Below are positions 1 to 10,452 of a stretch of DNA of 64,000 bases, piece after piece (position 1 is the stretch's first letter; the number at the start of each line of letters is the position of its first letter). Under the pieces are notes generated by a model. That model was not told the DNA's origin, did no database searches, and saw nothing but the letters and a program-made list of their open reading frames with translations. The position numbers were made by a program, and so were the translations under genes. The stretch spans positions 242,545-306,544 of the forward strand of contig JACEEZ010019044.1 of NCBI GenBank assembly GCA_016584305.1. Reading direction: 5' to 3'. The DNA is from Chionoecetes opilio (taxonomy: Eukaryota > Arthropoda > Malacostraca > Decapoda > Majidae).

Positions 1-159
1 CTAAGCAGACATGGTGCCTCAGAGGCTATGGTTGAAGAAATTTGCATTAATAGCCCTTCTGTTGGATGAAAAAGAGAAGTTGAACTCTAAAAGACACTGT
101 TTTGGGTACATAAAGCCTTGAGAAAACTACAATTATCAGCACGGCACAGTCTCATTACG

Positions 160-407
160 TTAAAATATTCTTCCCCAGAGACCGTTACGTGACAGGTCAG
201 TGAAGTATTGGAGCCGTGACGGCGGCGCACCATTTAATGTAACACGTCTATTTGTTTGAATGTAAGAAATTCTAACGGATGTGATGAGACGGTGCCCTGT
301 CACCAATTTCACCATGATGGTATGGTGTGATTCGGCCTTGAGGCGGACGGTGTGGCGCCGTGAGGGGTCTTGGTCTTGGTGTACCGTGTGGAAGACTTTT
401 GTCCCGT
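160..407 (-). other. Possible downstream exon of the receptor gene (weak)
   Basis: An open minus-strand frame of about 80 codons follows an AG dinucleotide (positions 409-408) and is more GC-rich than its surroundings. It contains an alternation of hydrophobic residues (HTVRLKAESHHTIMVKLV) that could be beta strands of a fibronectin III or Ig-like fold. It lies downstream of the FNIII exons of the receptor gene on the same strand, which is where further FNIII exons would be expected. The polypyrimidine tract is poor, I cannot place a convincing donor, and the similarity is only an impression. It could equally be part of an unrecognised repeat. Confidence 0.15.
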
Positions 408-424
408 CTACAGGTACCATTGCA

Positions 425-943
425 GCCTTTTTACTAGCACTCTTTCATAGTTTCCTTATCCGTAGAGGTACAGGGGTGAGGATTGAGGGGTCGAGGTGGT
501 ACAAAGGCCTATGCTGTCTCCTATCCCACCTTGCTTACCACTGTAGCAGCGCTAACACACACACGCACATACACACCTGCATCGGCTTAGGCCACCCCCC
601 TGTCTGAGACCAGGATTAGAGGCCCGAGGGTGACCTGACGCTGACCTGACTTGTCCTCGCCGACTCAACTGCAACACCAGCCAAAGGACACAGAGACACA
701 CGCTGCGCACCTCTTGTCCCGACGTTGTAAAATGACTCGCTGTCAAATAAACTACAAAGCCATGATGCCTTTTCTCCATCCTTGTGTGTATGGACAGACT
801 CCCCAAGATACTACACCACTCTCTCACCGCTCACACTCCTTCAAATAAAACTTTAACACGCTCTTTGTTTCACTATTCCATTTATCAACAATACTGATTC
901 CAGCGAAAATCCCAACACTATTTTCTGCCTCCCTTCTATCATC
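425..943. other. No gene recognised; unique-looking sequence with CA-rich patches
   Basis: Short frames on both strands overlap each other without recognisable motifs. A CA-rich stretch lies near 555-580. Nothing supports a gene or a classified repeat. Confidence 0.4.
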
Positions 944-1165
944 TCATTTCAACTGTTGTGTCAACTTGTGTTGCCCGAGTCGAATGCGGGTTAAGGCGAC
1001 ATCTAGTATGCGGGATGTTTGTCTTTTCCATGGGTGCGGGGAGGAGTCTAAGCAGTAATGACCCATAGTGGGTGTGCGGAGGGCGTCGCCGAGACGTTTT
1101 ATCAGACGTTTTACAATGGAGAGCAGCAGAGGGGGATGTATGATGTTTACATCTGACACGGCCAC
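944..1165 (-). mobile_element. Non-LTR retrotransposon fragment, region before the C-terminal zinc knuckle
   Basis: The minus-strand translation (KRLIKRLGDALRT, then DSSPHPWKRQTSRILDVALT) aligns with the same stretch of the LINE fragment at 3.07-3.5 kb (AKRLISRV, then DSSPQPWIRKKSRVLDVTFT). That places it just upstream of the C-terminal CCHC motif of the element. The zinc knuckle itself is absent, so this is an internal scrap of an old insertion. It is the opposite orientation to the 3.07-kb copy. Confidence 0.6.
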
Positions 1166-1393
1166 CTTGGCAGCAACAATCGCTATCTTGTTGCCCCAGC
1201 TCTTATTTTCTCTTAAGCTCCAACCTTTTCTTAGTATTATGCATTACTGTTGATAACACAGCTACAAATTTGTGCTCAGTGAACTACTGCTCAACACAGA
1301 TAACTCCAGACCCCTTTAGTAATATACCACCGGCTGTTCTGCATTCTCTGCCCGACCTCTCATGCGCTAATATGGCCGCATTAGATGCAGGGT

Positions 1394-1453
1394 GAACTTT
1401 GCATTCCTTTTTAAGGGAAAAAATTGCGTCTTATGCGCCGGCAAATACGGTAT
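1394..1453. mobile_element. Terminal remnant of the CCGTATTTT MITE family
   Basis: The stretch ends in a GCGTCTTAT...AAATACGGTA motif, matching the right-hand end of the MITEs at 21.6, 25.1, 25.9 and 31.9 kb, with a diverged middle. No left end is visible, so this is a solo end. Confidence 0.5.
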
Positions 1454-1458
1454 ATATA

Positions 1459-1520
1459 CACTAAAACCCTTATAACTCGGCATTGTATAACTCGGAATTT
1501 GATATAACTCGACAAGGCAA

Positions 1521-1553
<33 letters not shown>
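1459..1553. mobile_element. Pogo/Tigger-like MITE end plus (TA)n microsatellite
   Basis: Positions 1459-1523 match, in reverse orientation, the right end of the element at 10747-11523 (CTAAAACCCTTATAACTCGG, then a second ATATAACTCG copy). A pure TA dinucleotide run follows at about 1524-1551. A run expanded from a TA target site is plausible for this superfamily. Confidence 0.5.
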
Positions 1554-1735
1554 ACCCTCTTTTTCCCGGACTAATAGGGGGGAGCACTGGTCCGGGAACC
1601 GCAAACGTCCGGGAATCGCAACAGTCCGAGGCCATTACCCACCCCACCCCCGGACGTTTATCCTACTCTAGTATTTACTGTCCGGCAACCGCCAATATCA
1701 ACTACCCTGCCGCCGACTTTTACGTCACTTTGTTG
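1554..1735 (-). mobile_element. Terminal fragment of the 20.2-20.9 kb TIR element
   Basis: The sequence is the reverse complement of the right end of the MITE at 20182-20927. It includes the TTTCCCGGACTAATAGGGGG, CCGGGAATCGCAACAGTCC and GTATTTACTGTCCGGCAACC segments in the same order. Only this end is present. Confidence 0.6.
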
Positions 1736-2821
1736 TGGCAGCCGGCAGGGCGGCGTCTGGAGTTTGACTCAGTTGCCACTTGCCAGTGGACAACGACTGG
1801 GTTGTCCAGGTTGAAACAGGCTCATTGTTGGATTTATTCTCTATGGTTCTGTTGCCCCCTGGATATTACATGTACAGTACTGCTGTGTCTCCCGGAGGTT
1901 ACAGTGAATTCACTGTCCGTGTAAACAGTGTGCCAGACTGTGTAAGTAGTGTGATACTCAGTCGTGATGATAACCGTTACAGTTCCCACAGCCGTTATGA
2001 AGCTGTCTAGAGTGTGTACCTGACGGCATTGCAAATTATCAAAGTGACACGTCATGAACGATAATTTCAAAGGATGTGAAGTGCGTTTGTATCACAAATA
2101 ATTACAGCAGTACATTAGTGAAAAACTGGTTGTCACAAGAATTGTTCAAAATGATAACTGTTTATTTTTACAAATAAAATAATAATAATGCCACTAATAC
2201 TTAGTAGTCTGTCACCCACACGACAGCCTTGAACTTGTGAGTGAGTGAGTTTATGAGAGCGTAGAGCCAGGATTTGGAGCGTGAATTTTTGTGATCTTGG
2301 CTTAAACCAGTAAATTATGCCCATGACTAAGTTGCCTGATACATTTTGTCTGTATTACTGACTACACAATTACGTCATTAAGAAGACGGGCGAAACACTA
2401 ACTGTGCAGAAAGTCGACTGTGCCTGACCTGTGCTCCTCCCACTCCTGCACAAGAAGTTAATTTTCAACGAAAAGTATTCATGAATGCTTTCATGAAGTA
2501 TTCGTGTTTGTATTCAAATTAGCAGTATTTCAGTGTCTTCATATTTGTATTCGTAGAAATTTGAATTATTCGTAGTCGTATTCGATTACACAACTCTTAT
2601 ATTCACTCCATCCCTAGTATATACCTATGGTGTATATGTGAGCATACAAGCACATATATTTACTATAGAAAAAAAATAGAAAAAGTGTGTGGATAGCTTA
2701 TACTTGGAATATTACAAAAAAATCTATAGTATAATAATACAGTGAGAGGACATATGTGAGCAAAAGGAGAGCTTATGTATAAAAAATATTGCGGAGGATT
2801 TTGTAAATGTATTCATGTACG
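1736..2821. other. Gene-free stretch
   Basis: I see no supported gene. Positions 2460-2600 are rich in ATTCG/ATTTG words resembling the interior of hAT-type MITEs, but no terminal repeats could be assigned. Short frames here have no recognisable domain. Confidence 0.4.
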
Positions 2822-2886
2822 TACACTAGGGTCCTGCATAAAGCGTGTTCGCATAAAGCGTTTCCCCTATAAAGCGAAAGACCTAA

Positions 2887-2893
2887 TTATATA

Positions 2894-2954
<61 letters not shown>

Positions 2955-2968
2955 TATTATATATATAT

Positions 2969-3030
<62 letters not shown>
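2887..3030. repeat. TA microsatellite
   Basis: About 145 bases of nearly pure TA dinucleotide with a few single-base phase slips, followed by a T-run. It directly abuts the LINE fragment. Confidence 0.95.
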
Positions 3031-3043
<13 letters not shown>

Positions 3044-3600
3044 ATAAAATTCCAACATTTTATACATTTTGGCTAAACGCCTCATCTCCCGGGTTTGCCG
3101 CTCCACCTGGAATAACACGCTTGGCTATGCCCTCCGCATCACCTCCATGAGCCAATACCGCAGTGACTCTTCCCCCCAGCCGTGGATAAGGAAAAAGTCC
3201 CGCGTCCTGGATGTCACCTTCACCCGCCTCGGCCTGGGGCACATGACACTCACGGCTCACCTGCATCCCCTCCATCTATCCCCTGACCCTCACTGCCCTT
3301 GGTGCATGAATGTTCTGGAGACTATTGAACATTTTCTGCTGCAGTGTCCGCGCTTCCACACCCACCGTGTAGTGCTACACTCTCAACTCCTCGCCCTGAA
3401 CGTCACCACCTTTGATCTGCCCACCCTGCTAGCAGCGGCTGGCGTTCCCTCCTCTCGGCAACACGCCGTCATCCACCTCTCCTGTGCCTTCCTGAGGAAG
3501 ACAGGTCAACTACCGCACCTGTGATAGCATTATAGGACATCACCAGGGCTCATAGTGTTCCCTAAGGGATCCTCGCAGCCCTAAAACAACAACAACAACA
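3044..3600 (+). mobile_element. 5'-truncated non-LTR retrotransposon with C-terminal CCHC motif and (CAA)n tail
   Basis: The frame at about 3069-3524 encodes the C-terminal part of a Jockey/R1-type LINE polyprotein ending in the zinc-knuckle pattern C-x2-C-x8-H-x4-C (CPWCMNVLETIEHFLLQC). Upstream lies a basic segment, RKKSRVLDVTFTRLGLGH. A short 3' UTR follows and ends in a (CAA)n/(ACA)n tail at about 3583-3600. The reverse transcriptase is missing, as expected from 5' truncation during target-primed insertion. Related tails occur at 0.94-1.17 kb (minus), 20.4-20.7 kb and 37.1-37.3 kb. Confidence 0.8.
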
Positions 3601-4095
3601 GTTCTGGCGAGGCACGCAAGTGAGAGTAAAGCCAGGTTTATGGCAACTTGCTTTTGAGTCACTAACCTAACCAAATCCCACGCTTTAACCTCCTAACTAA
3701 AGCCAAATCTGCATTAAAAGTGTCTGCGGCAAGGGAAGAACAGAGGTGATGTAGGTCAGAAGAGGAAGAAGAGTGATAGGTACGCCGCACGTAAACAAAC
3801 ACTTGTCTCTCGCCTCCCTATGAACAACATGTCATTATCTCCAAAAGTTTGAGTCCAAAAGAATGTTTCCTAGAATCCAATAAGGTAAACAGAAACCATA
3901 CTCTCTATTGTGTAGGGAATTTCGATCCTAATGTAAAATAATACCATGTTCTGGTATGCATGGGTGTGTACAAGTATAAATGTACGGGTACGGGCGGGAG
4001 GACCGATCGACCATTATCAATTTTTCCCATAGGTTATGTGTTTCACATAGAGCGAATTCACATAAAACTACTTCGTTTATCAACCAATTTCTCGT
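3601..4095. other. Gene-free right arm of the Tigger-like element
   Basis: Non-coding sequence between the LINE tail and the right TIR. No domain or repeat was recognised. Confidence 0.5.
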
Positions 4096-4127
4096 TTTAT
4101 GTGGGACCCTAGTGTATTCTATTACTA

Positions 4128-4204
4128 GGTAGTGTTAAGTAACAGGAACTACCTCGTGTAGATCTCACGGCCTCTTGTAGCTTCCTTATTTTCTTATGTT
4201 CTTA
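4128..4204 (+). mobile_element. Solo CR1-like LINE 3' end
   Basis: The segment is nearly identical to the 3' UTR of the CR1-like element at 19305-19385: TAGGTAGTGTTAAGTAACAG, then CTCACGGCCTCTTGTAGCTT, ending in TTATGTTCTTAT. The short terminal ATGTTCTT-type repeat is characteristic of CR1 tails. No coding sequence is left. Confidence 0.7.
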
Positions 4205-5231
4205 TTAATATTTATATTTGTATGTATGTGAAAAAAAAATATATATAGGTATCAAAGATTCATCTGTAGTGCTGACTTAGGCTGGAGATATTTAGAGGAC
4301 AATGTCAGGCTGCATTTTTTCCCAATATCTTTCCATTAACATGTAAAACAGATACAAATCTATTGGTATATATCTTCTTTCATGAGAAAATTTCAAGTGT
4401 GGCTTCCATGGGGTTTTTATCCTCAATATTTTCCCCTCCTCAGATATCACTTTATCACACTTCGGATGAGGAAATTTATTCATATATTCCTTAATACTCT
4501 TATTTCTCCTTTCATATGCACTTTTGTCATGTATCTATTATAGCTTATCAATACAGATAGCTTTACATGATAAACCTTAATCATGTAAATACAAAAACAA
4601 AAATAATAAATATGCAGTTGGCAACCCAGCACATCTGAAGGCCGTGTCTGCTCCAGCCACACAAAGGAAAGAGTGAAGATATTACATTGTCTTTAATGAT
4701 CATCAAGTTTTGATATTGATTTTGGAGACTCATTTGCAATATGGTATGATTTACTAGTTTCAAGAAGTGACATCCTAGGAACATGTAAAATATCTTCATA
4801 TCTGATAGTTTTCCTCTGAATGTATACAGGTTAACACAGCCATCATAGAAGCAATAAGCTATCATTATTTTCTAGCAAAACGATATATATAATGTGAAAT
4901 AATGCATTCCTGCCTTGTCAAAATCTTGACTATTTCCACAGGAATGATTAAAAAGAAATACAAATGGCAAAATATTGTGAATAAATGCAATCGTACAAGC
5001 AGGTACCAAACACTTCTCTTAGAAATATGTACTTGTACATACTAAACTCTCGATGGGTTAATGAAAGCATAAAAATGCTAATAATGGGATATCTTCATCA
5101 GAGTCTTTCGTCTGCCTTGATCTAGGCTCCGCAAATATTCAGTTCATGTCTGATACTTTACATTTATGAAAAAAACAAATAGAAGCATCCCGACACTTCT
5201 TCTTGAAGCTACACAATATATTGGATCTCAC
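4205..5231. other. Intron or intergenic sequence, no gene recognised
   Basis: AT-rich sequence with several short minus-strand frames (60-94 codons) that contain no recognisable motif. It lies immediately downstream of a host exon donor site and is best read as intron. Confidence 0.4.
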
Positions 5232-5427
5232 CTTTTGTGAGTGTTGTCACATTGGTGCACCAGGGCAGGCCGAGGCCCTCAGGGGAGCTTGCCACAACAC
5301 ACACATTGTAAGATGTATGAGGTAGCAGGTTGGAGGCACTGTAGGCAGGCGTGTCAAGCAAGGTGGGTGGGGCGTGTTGCTGCTGTCTCTTGGTGTTGCT
5401 GGGAATGCAGCTGAGTTGATGTAACAT
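5232..5427 (-). CDS. Tie-like receptor exon: second half of a fibronectin III domain
   Basis: On the minus strand an acceptor (TCTAACAG) precedes position 5427 and a donor (GTGAGATCC) follows position 5232. The 196-base exon enters in phase 0 and leaves in phase 1. Its translation contains YSASNLLPHTSYNVCVVASS followed by PEGLG and NVTTLTK, which is the strand E-F-G signature of fibronectin type III (L-x-P-x-T-x-Y, V-A-S-x-x-G-x-G). Together with exon 5997-6091 it forms one complete domain bounded by phase 1 on both sides. The apparent starting ATG is simply the first codon of an internal exon. The gene identity (Tie/TEK-like receptor tyrosine kinase) is inferred from domain order; another Ig-EGF-FNIII receptor, for example a receptor phosphatase, is possible. 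Confidence 0.8.
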
Positions 5428-5604
5428 CTGTTAGATGAAAGAAAATGTTATACAGAGAACCACAATTACCATGTCCTTGAATTTGAATTCCTAGGCAGGT
5501 AAAGTTCGTTTCAGCAAGTTCCTTTACAACTTAGATTCCCAGTTCACACACCTTTCTATACCTTTACCTATTGCTTCATTTCTGGCTGTACCATCATTTC
5601 TGAG

Positions 5605-5974
5605 GCAGATGGTCACAGCTCCTGTCATGCTTTCAACAGTACCATTCCACAGGGCTCTGGTCCACTACCCACCATTCATCAATGACCTCAGTCAAACTCA
5701 GTACCCTATCCACTCTTACGCTGATGACTCTACCCTGCATTTGTCAACATTATTCATCAAACAACACATTGACATAAATTACTGCCTCACACAGAAAACA
5801 TTATTGGGTTGTCTTTTAATAAAAATCTCAAATGAAAATTTCACATCTAGCTATATCAGCTTCTATGATGTTGGACATCCTGCGTCCATAAATAATGTTC
5901 ATCAATCCTCTCAAAGATGCAGTCAATTGGAGAATGAAAAAGTTTTTTCTGATACTGTCTTTAAGCCACTATAA
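5605..5974 (+). mobile_element. Jockey-like LINE reverse transcriptase fragment in an intron
   Basis: The plus-strand translation contains PPFINDLSQTQYPIHSYADD, a reverse transcriptase segment with the catalytic ADD residues followed by STLH. The upstream GVPQGS-like segment is frameshifted (CCATTCCACAGGGCTCTGG). It lies in the intron between two host exons and opposes the host gene. The thumb and endonuclease regions are absent, so it is a dead scrap. Confidence 0.65.
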
Positions 5975-5996
5975 ATACTAAGGGGTGAGGACTCAC

Positions 5997-6091
5997 CTCC
6001 TGGGATAAGAAGTAAATGGCCCCAGAGTCAGACCAGGATGCTGTGTAGCCGTCATGCCGGGCTGTGATGGTGGCAACTGGAGGCTTTGGAC
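5997..6091 (-). CDS. Tie-like receptor exon: first half of a fibronectin III domain
   Basis: A minus-strand acceptor (CACTGAGGCAG) precedes position 6091 and a strong donor (GGAG then GTGAGT) follows position 5997. The 95-base exon enters in phase 1 and leaves in phase 0, matching the phase-0 start of exon 5232-5427. It encodes PKPPVATITARHDGYTASWS followed by DSGAIYFLSQE, with the proline-rich linker and the conserved tryptophan of fibronectin type III strand B. The two exons sum to 291 bases, a normal FNIII domain length with symmetric 1-1 outer phases, which is typical of extracellular modules. Confidence 0.8.
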
Positions 6092-6211
6092 CTGCCTCAG
6101 TGGGGAGGAAAAATGCTTGATGATTCAAGGAAAATAATAGTATAATGCATTAGAGTATAAATTTGGACTCGTATTACCACCAAACATTTCATTGATGATT
6201 TCAATGCTTAA

Positions 6212-6417
6212 CCCCTTCACGCCCAGATCTTTCGTTTGCTAAAAAAAAAATTGTATGTTATTAGCCATAAATTTACAAAAAGTAACTGAATATACCAAAT
6301 TAGTTAGTTGCTAAAGATACTAAACAGGTCATATCTATAAATTATTGCTAAAAGTCACTAAAAATTGTCCAATGGTACCTAAATTACAATGGAAATTACG
6401 TTCTGGGTCTCAAGGAG
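6212..6417. mobile_element. Short TTAA-flanked MITE (piggyBac-like)
   Basis: TTAA tetranucleotides at 6208-6211 and 6418-6421 flank about 206 bases. The termini are imperfect inverted repeats (CCCCTTCACGCCCAGA on the left; CTCCTTGAGACCCAGA reading in from the right). A TTAA target is the hallmark of piggyBac, though Kolobok elements share it. There is no coding sequence. Confidence 0.6.
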
Positions 6418-6421
6418 TTAA

Positions 6422-7508
6422 TGAAAAAATCTATAAATGAGCAACTGCATCTGCATTAAATATATAGTAGCCTAACATGCAATGATAAGCATCAGCCACA
6501 CATCTTATCACACTCTTGCCTCAAACTGAAAGCCCATATTTTTTAAAGGAAGGGATTTTTTTCCAACTATGTTGTAAATCCATAAAATTTTCAGACACAC
6601 AAACATCTATTTGCTCACATATTTTATACCTACTTTCACTCCTTCCACTTATGTAGCTCAAGTTCACTACAGCAAATTAATCTTACATCCTTCCCTCCTC
6701 TACTTATGCTCTAAGTGCTAATCATTTCTAGATTCTCAAGTCATCCTCACATCAAACAGTTCTACGGCCTGATGCACATAATTTCCAGGCTGTTACACTG
6801 ATCTTACACTATCAAGCCTCCAGGGATTCTTGAGTTACCAGACGCTCTTCTATGACTACTGGAGAACTAAGGGCATCAAATGGACTATAAATGAGACTAG
6901 TGATTTTCAAGTCTCTATTTTTTAATTACACTGTAACTTGCATGGTATGTAGTCCTTTGAGTATGAAGAACCTCCATTGATGCATATTATCATGAGTGTG
7001 GATGTATTTTTTCTTATCCTTACAAGTCTGAAGGCAAGTTAAGCTAATGACATGCGGGTGGGTGGGGAGGAAGTATCCACATTCCCTCTTTTTGCTGACT
7101 CAAATAAGAAAATGCACAGAAAATTCAACAAGTACCTCTCATGATAAACAATTAAGAAATCCATCTGAACCAAGCTGTAGGTGATAAATAGACTTGGTGG
7201 AGGAAGGGATTCAGTTCCTAGGACAACTGATGCAACATACAGTATGAATATCACTGATTGAGCCTCAAGTAAATCACCAGTGGGAGTAGCAGACTTAGTC
7301 AGCCTATTGCTTGTTACACAACCCTTCACCATCTAGCACAACCCTGACCTTCCTTGAGATAAACCTCCGGTGTTCACATTGTTTGGTATGATATGAGCAT
7401 TCAAACAGGTTTAGGCTTCAACTATAATTTGGCTGATTTCTGTACATGTACATTGCTTTTACCATAATTTCTACCATTTGCTGTGCTTCTTCAGCTTCAC
7501 AGTCTTCA
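6422..7508. other. Intron sequence, nothing recognised
   Basis: AT-rich sequence without a supported gene. The longest frame (minus, 7039-7332) has no domain signature and no credible splice borders. Confidence 0.4.
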
Positions 7509-7511
7509 TAA

Positions 7512-7911
7512 AGCCCGGGTCCCACTATGAAGTTACGGGTCCAATTCAACCCACGTTAGAGAAAATTGCCTGGCACTGGTTGACGCGGAATTTTTTTTTG
7601 CGTCAACTCACGTCAACCTGATCGCCGCATCAGCGACATTAATACCTCGTCTGCCACGTCCGACAAAGACAGATCCACATCATGGCCATGACACTGCCAC
7701 GTGACTTGTCCAGGGTAACTGATGTGGGCTGACGCAACAATTTTTTTAATTTTTCAAAAATCACGCAACGTCAGGAACGAGGCCTCGTCTGCCCACATTA
7801 ACCTGTGTTACCGTAAAAGTCAGGACCACGTAAGTCGTGTTTTTACCTCATAAACACGCGTTAGTAACGTGGGTTGACGTGGCCCTGTAACCTCATGGTG
7901 GGACCCGGGCT
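7512..7911. mobile_element. PIF/Harbinger-like MITE, TAA target duplication
   Basis: The termini are near-perfect inverted repeats (AGCCCGGGTCCCACTATGAA on the left; AGCCCGGGTCCCACCATGAG reading in from the right), flanked on both sides by TAA (7509-7511 and 7912-7914). A three-base TWA duplication with AGSC-type termini fits PIF/Harbinger. At 400 bases and without coding capacity it is a MITE. Confidence 0.85.
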
Positions 7912-7914
7912 TAA

Positions 7915-8622
7915 GGAATCTTCACCACTGTCATTTGAGGTATTACATGGATTTTCAAAAATAAAGTAAGATATCAATCTGATTCAAACTATGATGGATT
8001 AATAAGCACTTGCCAGAGGCCAGGATTTAGTAAATATTAGAGAAAAGAACATAACTGCACCCTAAGTGATCATTGAAAACCTCAGCTTGTCAGCCTGTTG
8101 CCTCAAGTTTCACTACGCTTCACTGAAATGATTTCATTTTTTTCCCTTATAGAATGGATCTAAGCTGTTGATGAGTTTACAAAATAAAGGAGATTTCATC
8201 ACACTCAATGACGGCTCACAGATCATGCAAGTAGCGGTAGCATGTAAATGTTGACCCACTGTAACGCTGACCCTATGTCAATAAGATGTGCTGCAGGTCT
8301 TCATTAGCACTGCAAACCTGCAGTGTTTCATGATTCTGTACAAAATCATAATCTTTCTCACTCTAGGCTGACCTGCAGTCTCTTGCTGGTACTGCCCAAA
8401 AGAATATTCATCATACTGTGATTGTTGGTGGAGAAACATTCATGTGCACTGATTCTCATACCGGAATTCTATATAACCTTCAAGTTTCAGATGGTACAAA
8501 AAAAACAAAAAAGAATAGCTAGAGCAAGGATTTTTCCATCATTACATTATACTTATCATTATACATCATTACATTATCACAACCTACTTCCCCCCAGTAG
8601 GTACAATCACATAGACACACAC
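7915..8622. other. Intron sequence, nothing recognised
   Basis: No supported gene or repeat. Between the Harbinger MITE and the EGF exon donor. Confidence 0.4.
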
Positions 8623-8748
8623 CTTTCCTGCAGCTGATGCCTGCCTCACATCCCTGCAAACAGGTGCCAGAGAATGGATCACACTCATCACTGGTGCATC
8701 CATGGCACCGCTGACTACAGTCTGCACCCAAGTAACCCTTGGAGCACT
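8623..8748 (-). CDS. Tie-like receptor exon: EGF-like module
   Basis: An acceptor (GTAACATTTCAG) precedes position 8748 and a donor (GGAAAG then GTGTGT) follows position 8623. The exon is 126 bases with symmetric 1-1 phases. It encodes a cysteine-rich module beginning CSKGYLGADCSQRC, then GCTSDEC, GTCLQGCEAGISC. The C-x-x-G-Y-x-G-x-x-C spacing is that of EGF/laminin-type modules in Tie and MEGF-like proteins. The module is secreted or extracellular and disulphide-bonded. Symmetric phase allows it to be skipped or duplicated without frame change. No disabling change is seen in this exon. Confidence 0.8.
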
Positions 8749-9446
8749 CTGAAATGTTACCATCATCACGGTAACTATTTCCAATGGCATTCCCACCATC
8801 ATCTCTACCTACCATTAATTACCATAACCAGCATATCTTGCAATATAATATAAAGCATCTCTCATACTATTAGAGCCAGTCAGCATTGTATACATGATTC
8901 ATTAGTACAAATAGTGTTTCAATGCAACATATTTGTTGTGCTTGTGAGTGAAGCCTACATGGACTGAAAGTTAAATTTTTACTCTTATTATTACGTTCAG
9001 TAACATAGTATAAGAATCCTACTTTAAAATGGTGATGTGATTTGATCAAAGCTTTGGTCGACAATGGTCAAGGATGATTTGATACAAGTTTCTTTAAGAA
9101 ATCTGTTTAACAGATTCATAGAGATTCCTAACATAATATAAAGCAGGAATAATCATAACGAAGAACCAACTGAAAACACTATGGAAAGAAATTTAAGAAA
9201 ATAGATGGATAAATAAAAGGAAGTTTGGGGGGCGGGGGGAGCAGTTGAATATAGAAGATTGGAAAATGATATATTGAGGCACCTAGAGGGACAATGAGAA
9301 TAATGAGACAAAGACGTCTGACGTGTGTCTGACGGATTCCCCTTTTATATATAAGTTTGGCTCAGGAACACTTTGAGCATGAGTTGCCATCATTTATTAA
9401 GCTGCTCCCTATCACTGTTTCCTTCCATTGTCAGCAAACAACTAGA
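8749..9446. other. Intron sequence, nothing recognised
   Basis: No supported gene. A G-rich patch lies at about 9227-9240; otherwise AT-rich. Confidence 0.4.
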
Positions 9447-9546
9447 TACAGTAAAAGCCTTATAACTCGGCACGATAGGGGCTGTGGCCCTTGCCGAGTT
9501 ATTCAATGTGACGAGTTATGCAATGTCCTCCTCTGATATGTGTATT

Positions 9547-9570
9547 AAAAAAAAAAAAAAAAAAAAAAAA
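9547..9570. repeat. Poly-A run
   Basis: About 24 adenines within the Tigger-like element, at the same position relative to the left end as the longer A/TAA run at 10.85 kb. Confidence 0.95.
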
Positions 9571-9716
9571 GTAAATACAGTAGTGTAAAAACATAAAAGC
9601 TACACTTACCAGTGAACGGGCAGCATGTGCTGGATTTTATATCAAACTCAGCACAAATAGCATGCATGGACGCACCTGCATCCATCCTTGCCAGCACTTT
9701 CACCTTTTCCTGCAGG

Positions 9717-10280
9717 CTCAGGCTCTTCAATTTCATTCCCTTCCTGCTGGAGACACCCATGCGTGATGGAGCTGACATCTTGAAATACAGTACTGTATGA
9801 TGTAATCCCAAAACACGTAAAATAGGTGGCAAAGTAAAGCAAAGGTCGGGAACGAGCGTGTAGGCTGTCAGCTGAGCCGTGTTTATGTCGTCAAAGCACC
9901 GTCTTGGATACGAATTCCGTTTTTTGTTGAAATTGAAAAGGGATTGGTTTCTGCTTCAAAAACACAACAAGCTTGGTAGGGGCCGAAATAATAATCAATG
10001 CAAAACATTGCAAACAATATCACCAAGTAGTATAACACACATTTCAGCAAGTGTTATTGGATTGGGATTCGTAATCCAAGACTGTGCTTGGACGACAAAA
10101 ACACGGCTCAGCCTACGCACTGGTTCCTGACCTTTGCTTTAATTTGCCACCTATTTTACGTGTTTTGGGATTACATCATACAGTACTGTATATCAAGATG
10201 TCAGCTCCATCACGCAAGGGTGTCTCCAGCAGGAAGGGAATGAAATTGAAGAGCCTGAGCCTGCAGGAAAGGGTCAAAAG
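9717..10280. repeat. Inverted repeat, arms about 210 bases
   Basis: The left arm (about 9717-9922) and right arm (about 10065-10280) are reverse complements with few mismatches. Each spans the 5' UTR and the first codons of the transposase, including the shared CATACAGTACTGTAT palindrome. The spacer is about 140 bases. Confidence 0.8.
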
Positions 10281-10452
10281 GACAAAAATACGACTTTATG
10301 CGACTGAGGATATGCCGAGTGCAAGCTAAGAGATGCAGTTATAACATCAATATGCCGAGATACATTATTTTTTGCTGACTTTCTGTTTACATGTTCACAC
10401 AAGAGGTTGTGAGGGCATGATATGCCGAGTGAAAACCATGAGATGCAGTTTA

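Larger units (their letters stand above)
2822..4116. mobile_element. Pogo/Tigger-like TIR element carrying an AT repeat and a LINE tail
   Basis: The left end reads TACACTAGGGTCCTGCATAA and the right end is the inverted TACACTAGGGTCCCACATAA, with TA at both borders, consistent with a Tc1/mariner-pogo target duplication. No transposase is visible. The interior holds a long TA microsatellite (about 2887-3030) and a non-LTR retrotransposon 3' end (about 3044-3600), so the element is a non-autonomous carrier later invaded by a LINE. Confidence 0.75.
9447..10440. mobile_element. Pogo/Tigger-like element with inverted copies of the transposase N-terminus
   Basis: The left terminus (CAGTAAAAGCCTTATAACTC after TA) is the same as that of the complete element at 10747-11523; no matching right end is visible before the SINE at 10.45 kb. 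On the minus strand (about 9645-9780) there is a CENP-B/Tigger-type helix-turn-helix start: KLKSLSLQEKVKVLARMDAG then ASMHAICAEFDIKSST. A second, plus-strand copy of the same start lies at about 10199-10285. The catalytic DDE domain is absent in both. The two copies form the arms of a large palindrome. Confidence 0.7.

Noticed and set aside
281..607. 108-codon plus-strand frame
   Set aside because: Overlaps another frame on the opposite strand, no recognisable domain, no splice or start support.
2775..2975. Open frame running into isoleucine-tyrosine repeats
   Set aside because: Product of the TA microsatellite.
7039..7332. Minus-strand frame as an additional receptor exon
   Set aside because: Hydrophobic but without Ig, EGF or FNIII landmarks or convincing acceptor and donor; frame length is within chance for AT-rich intron.
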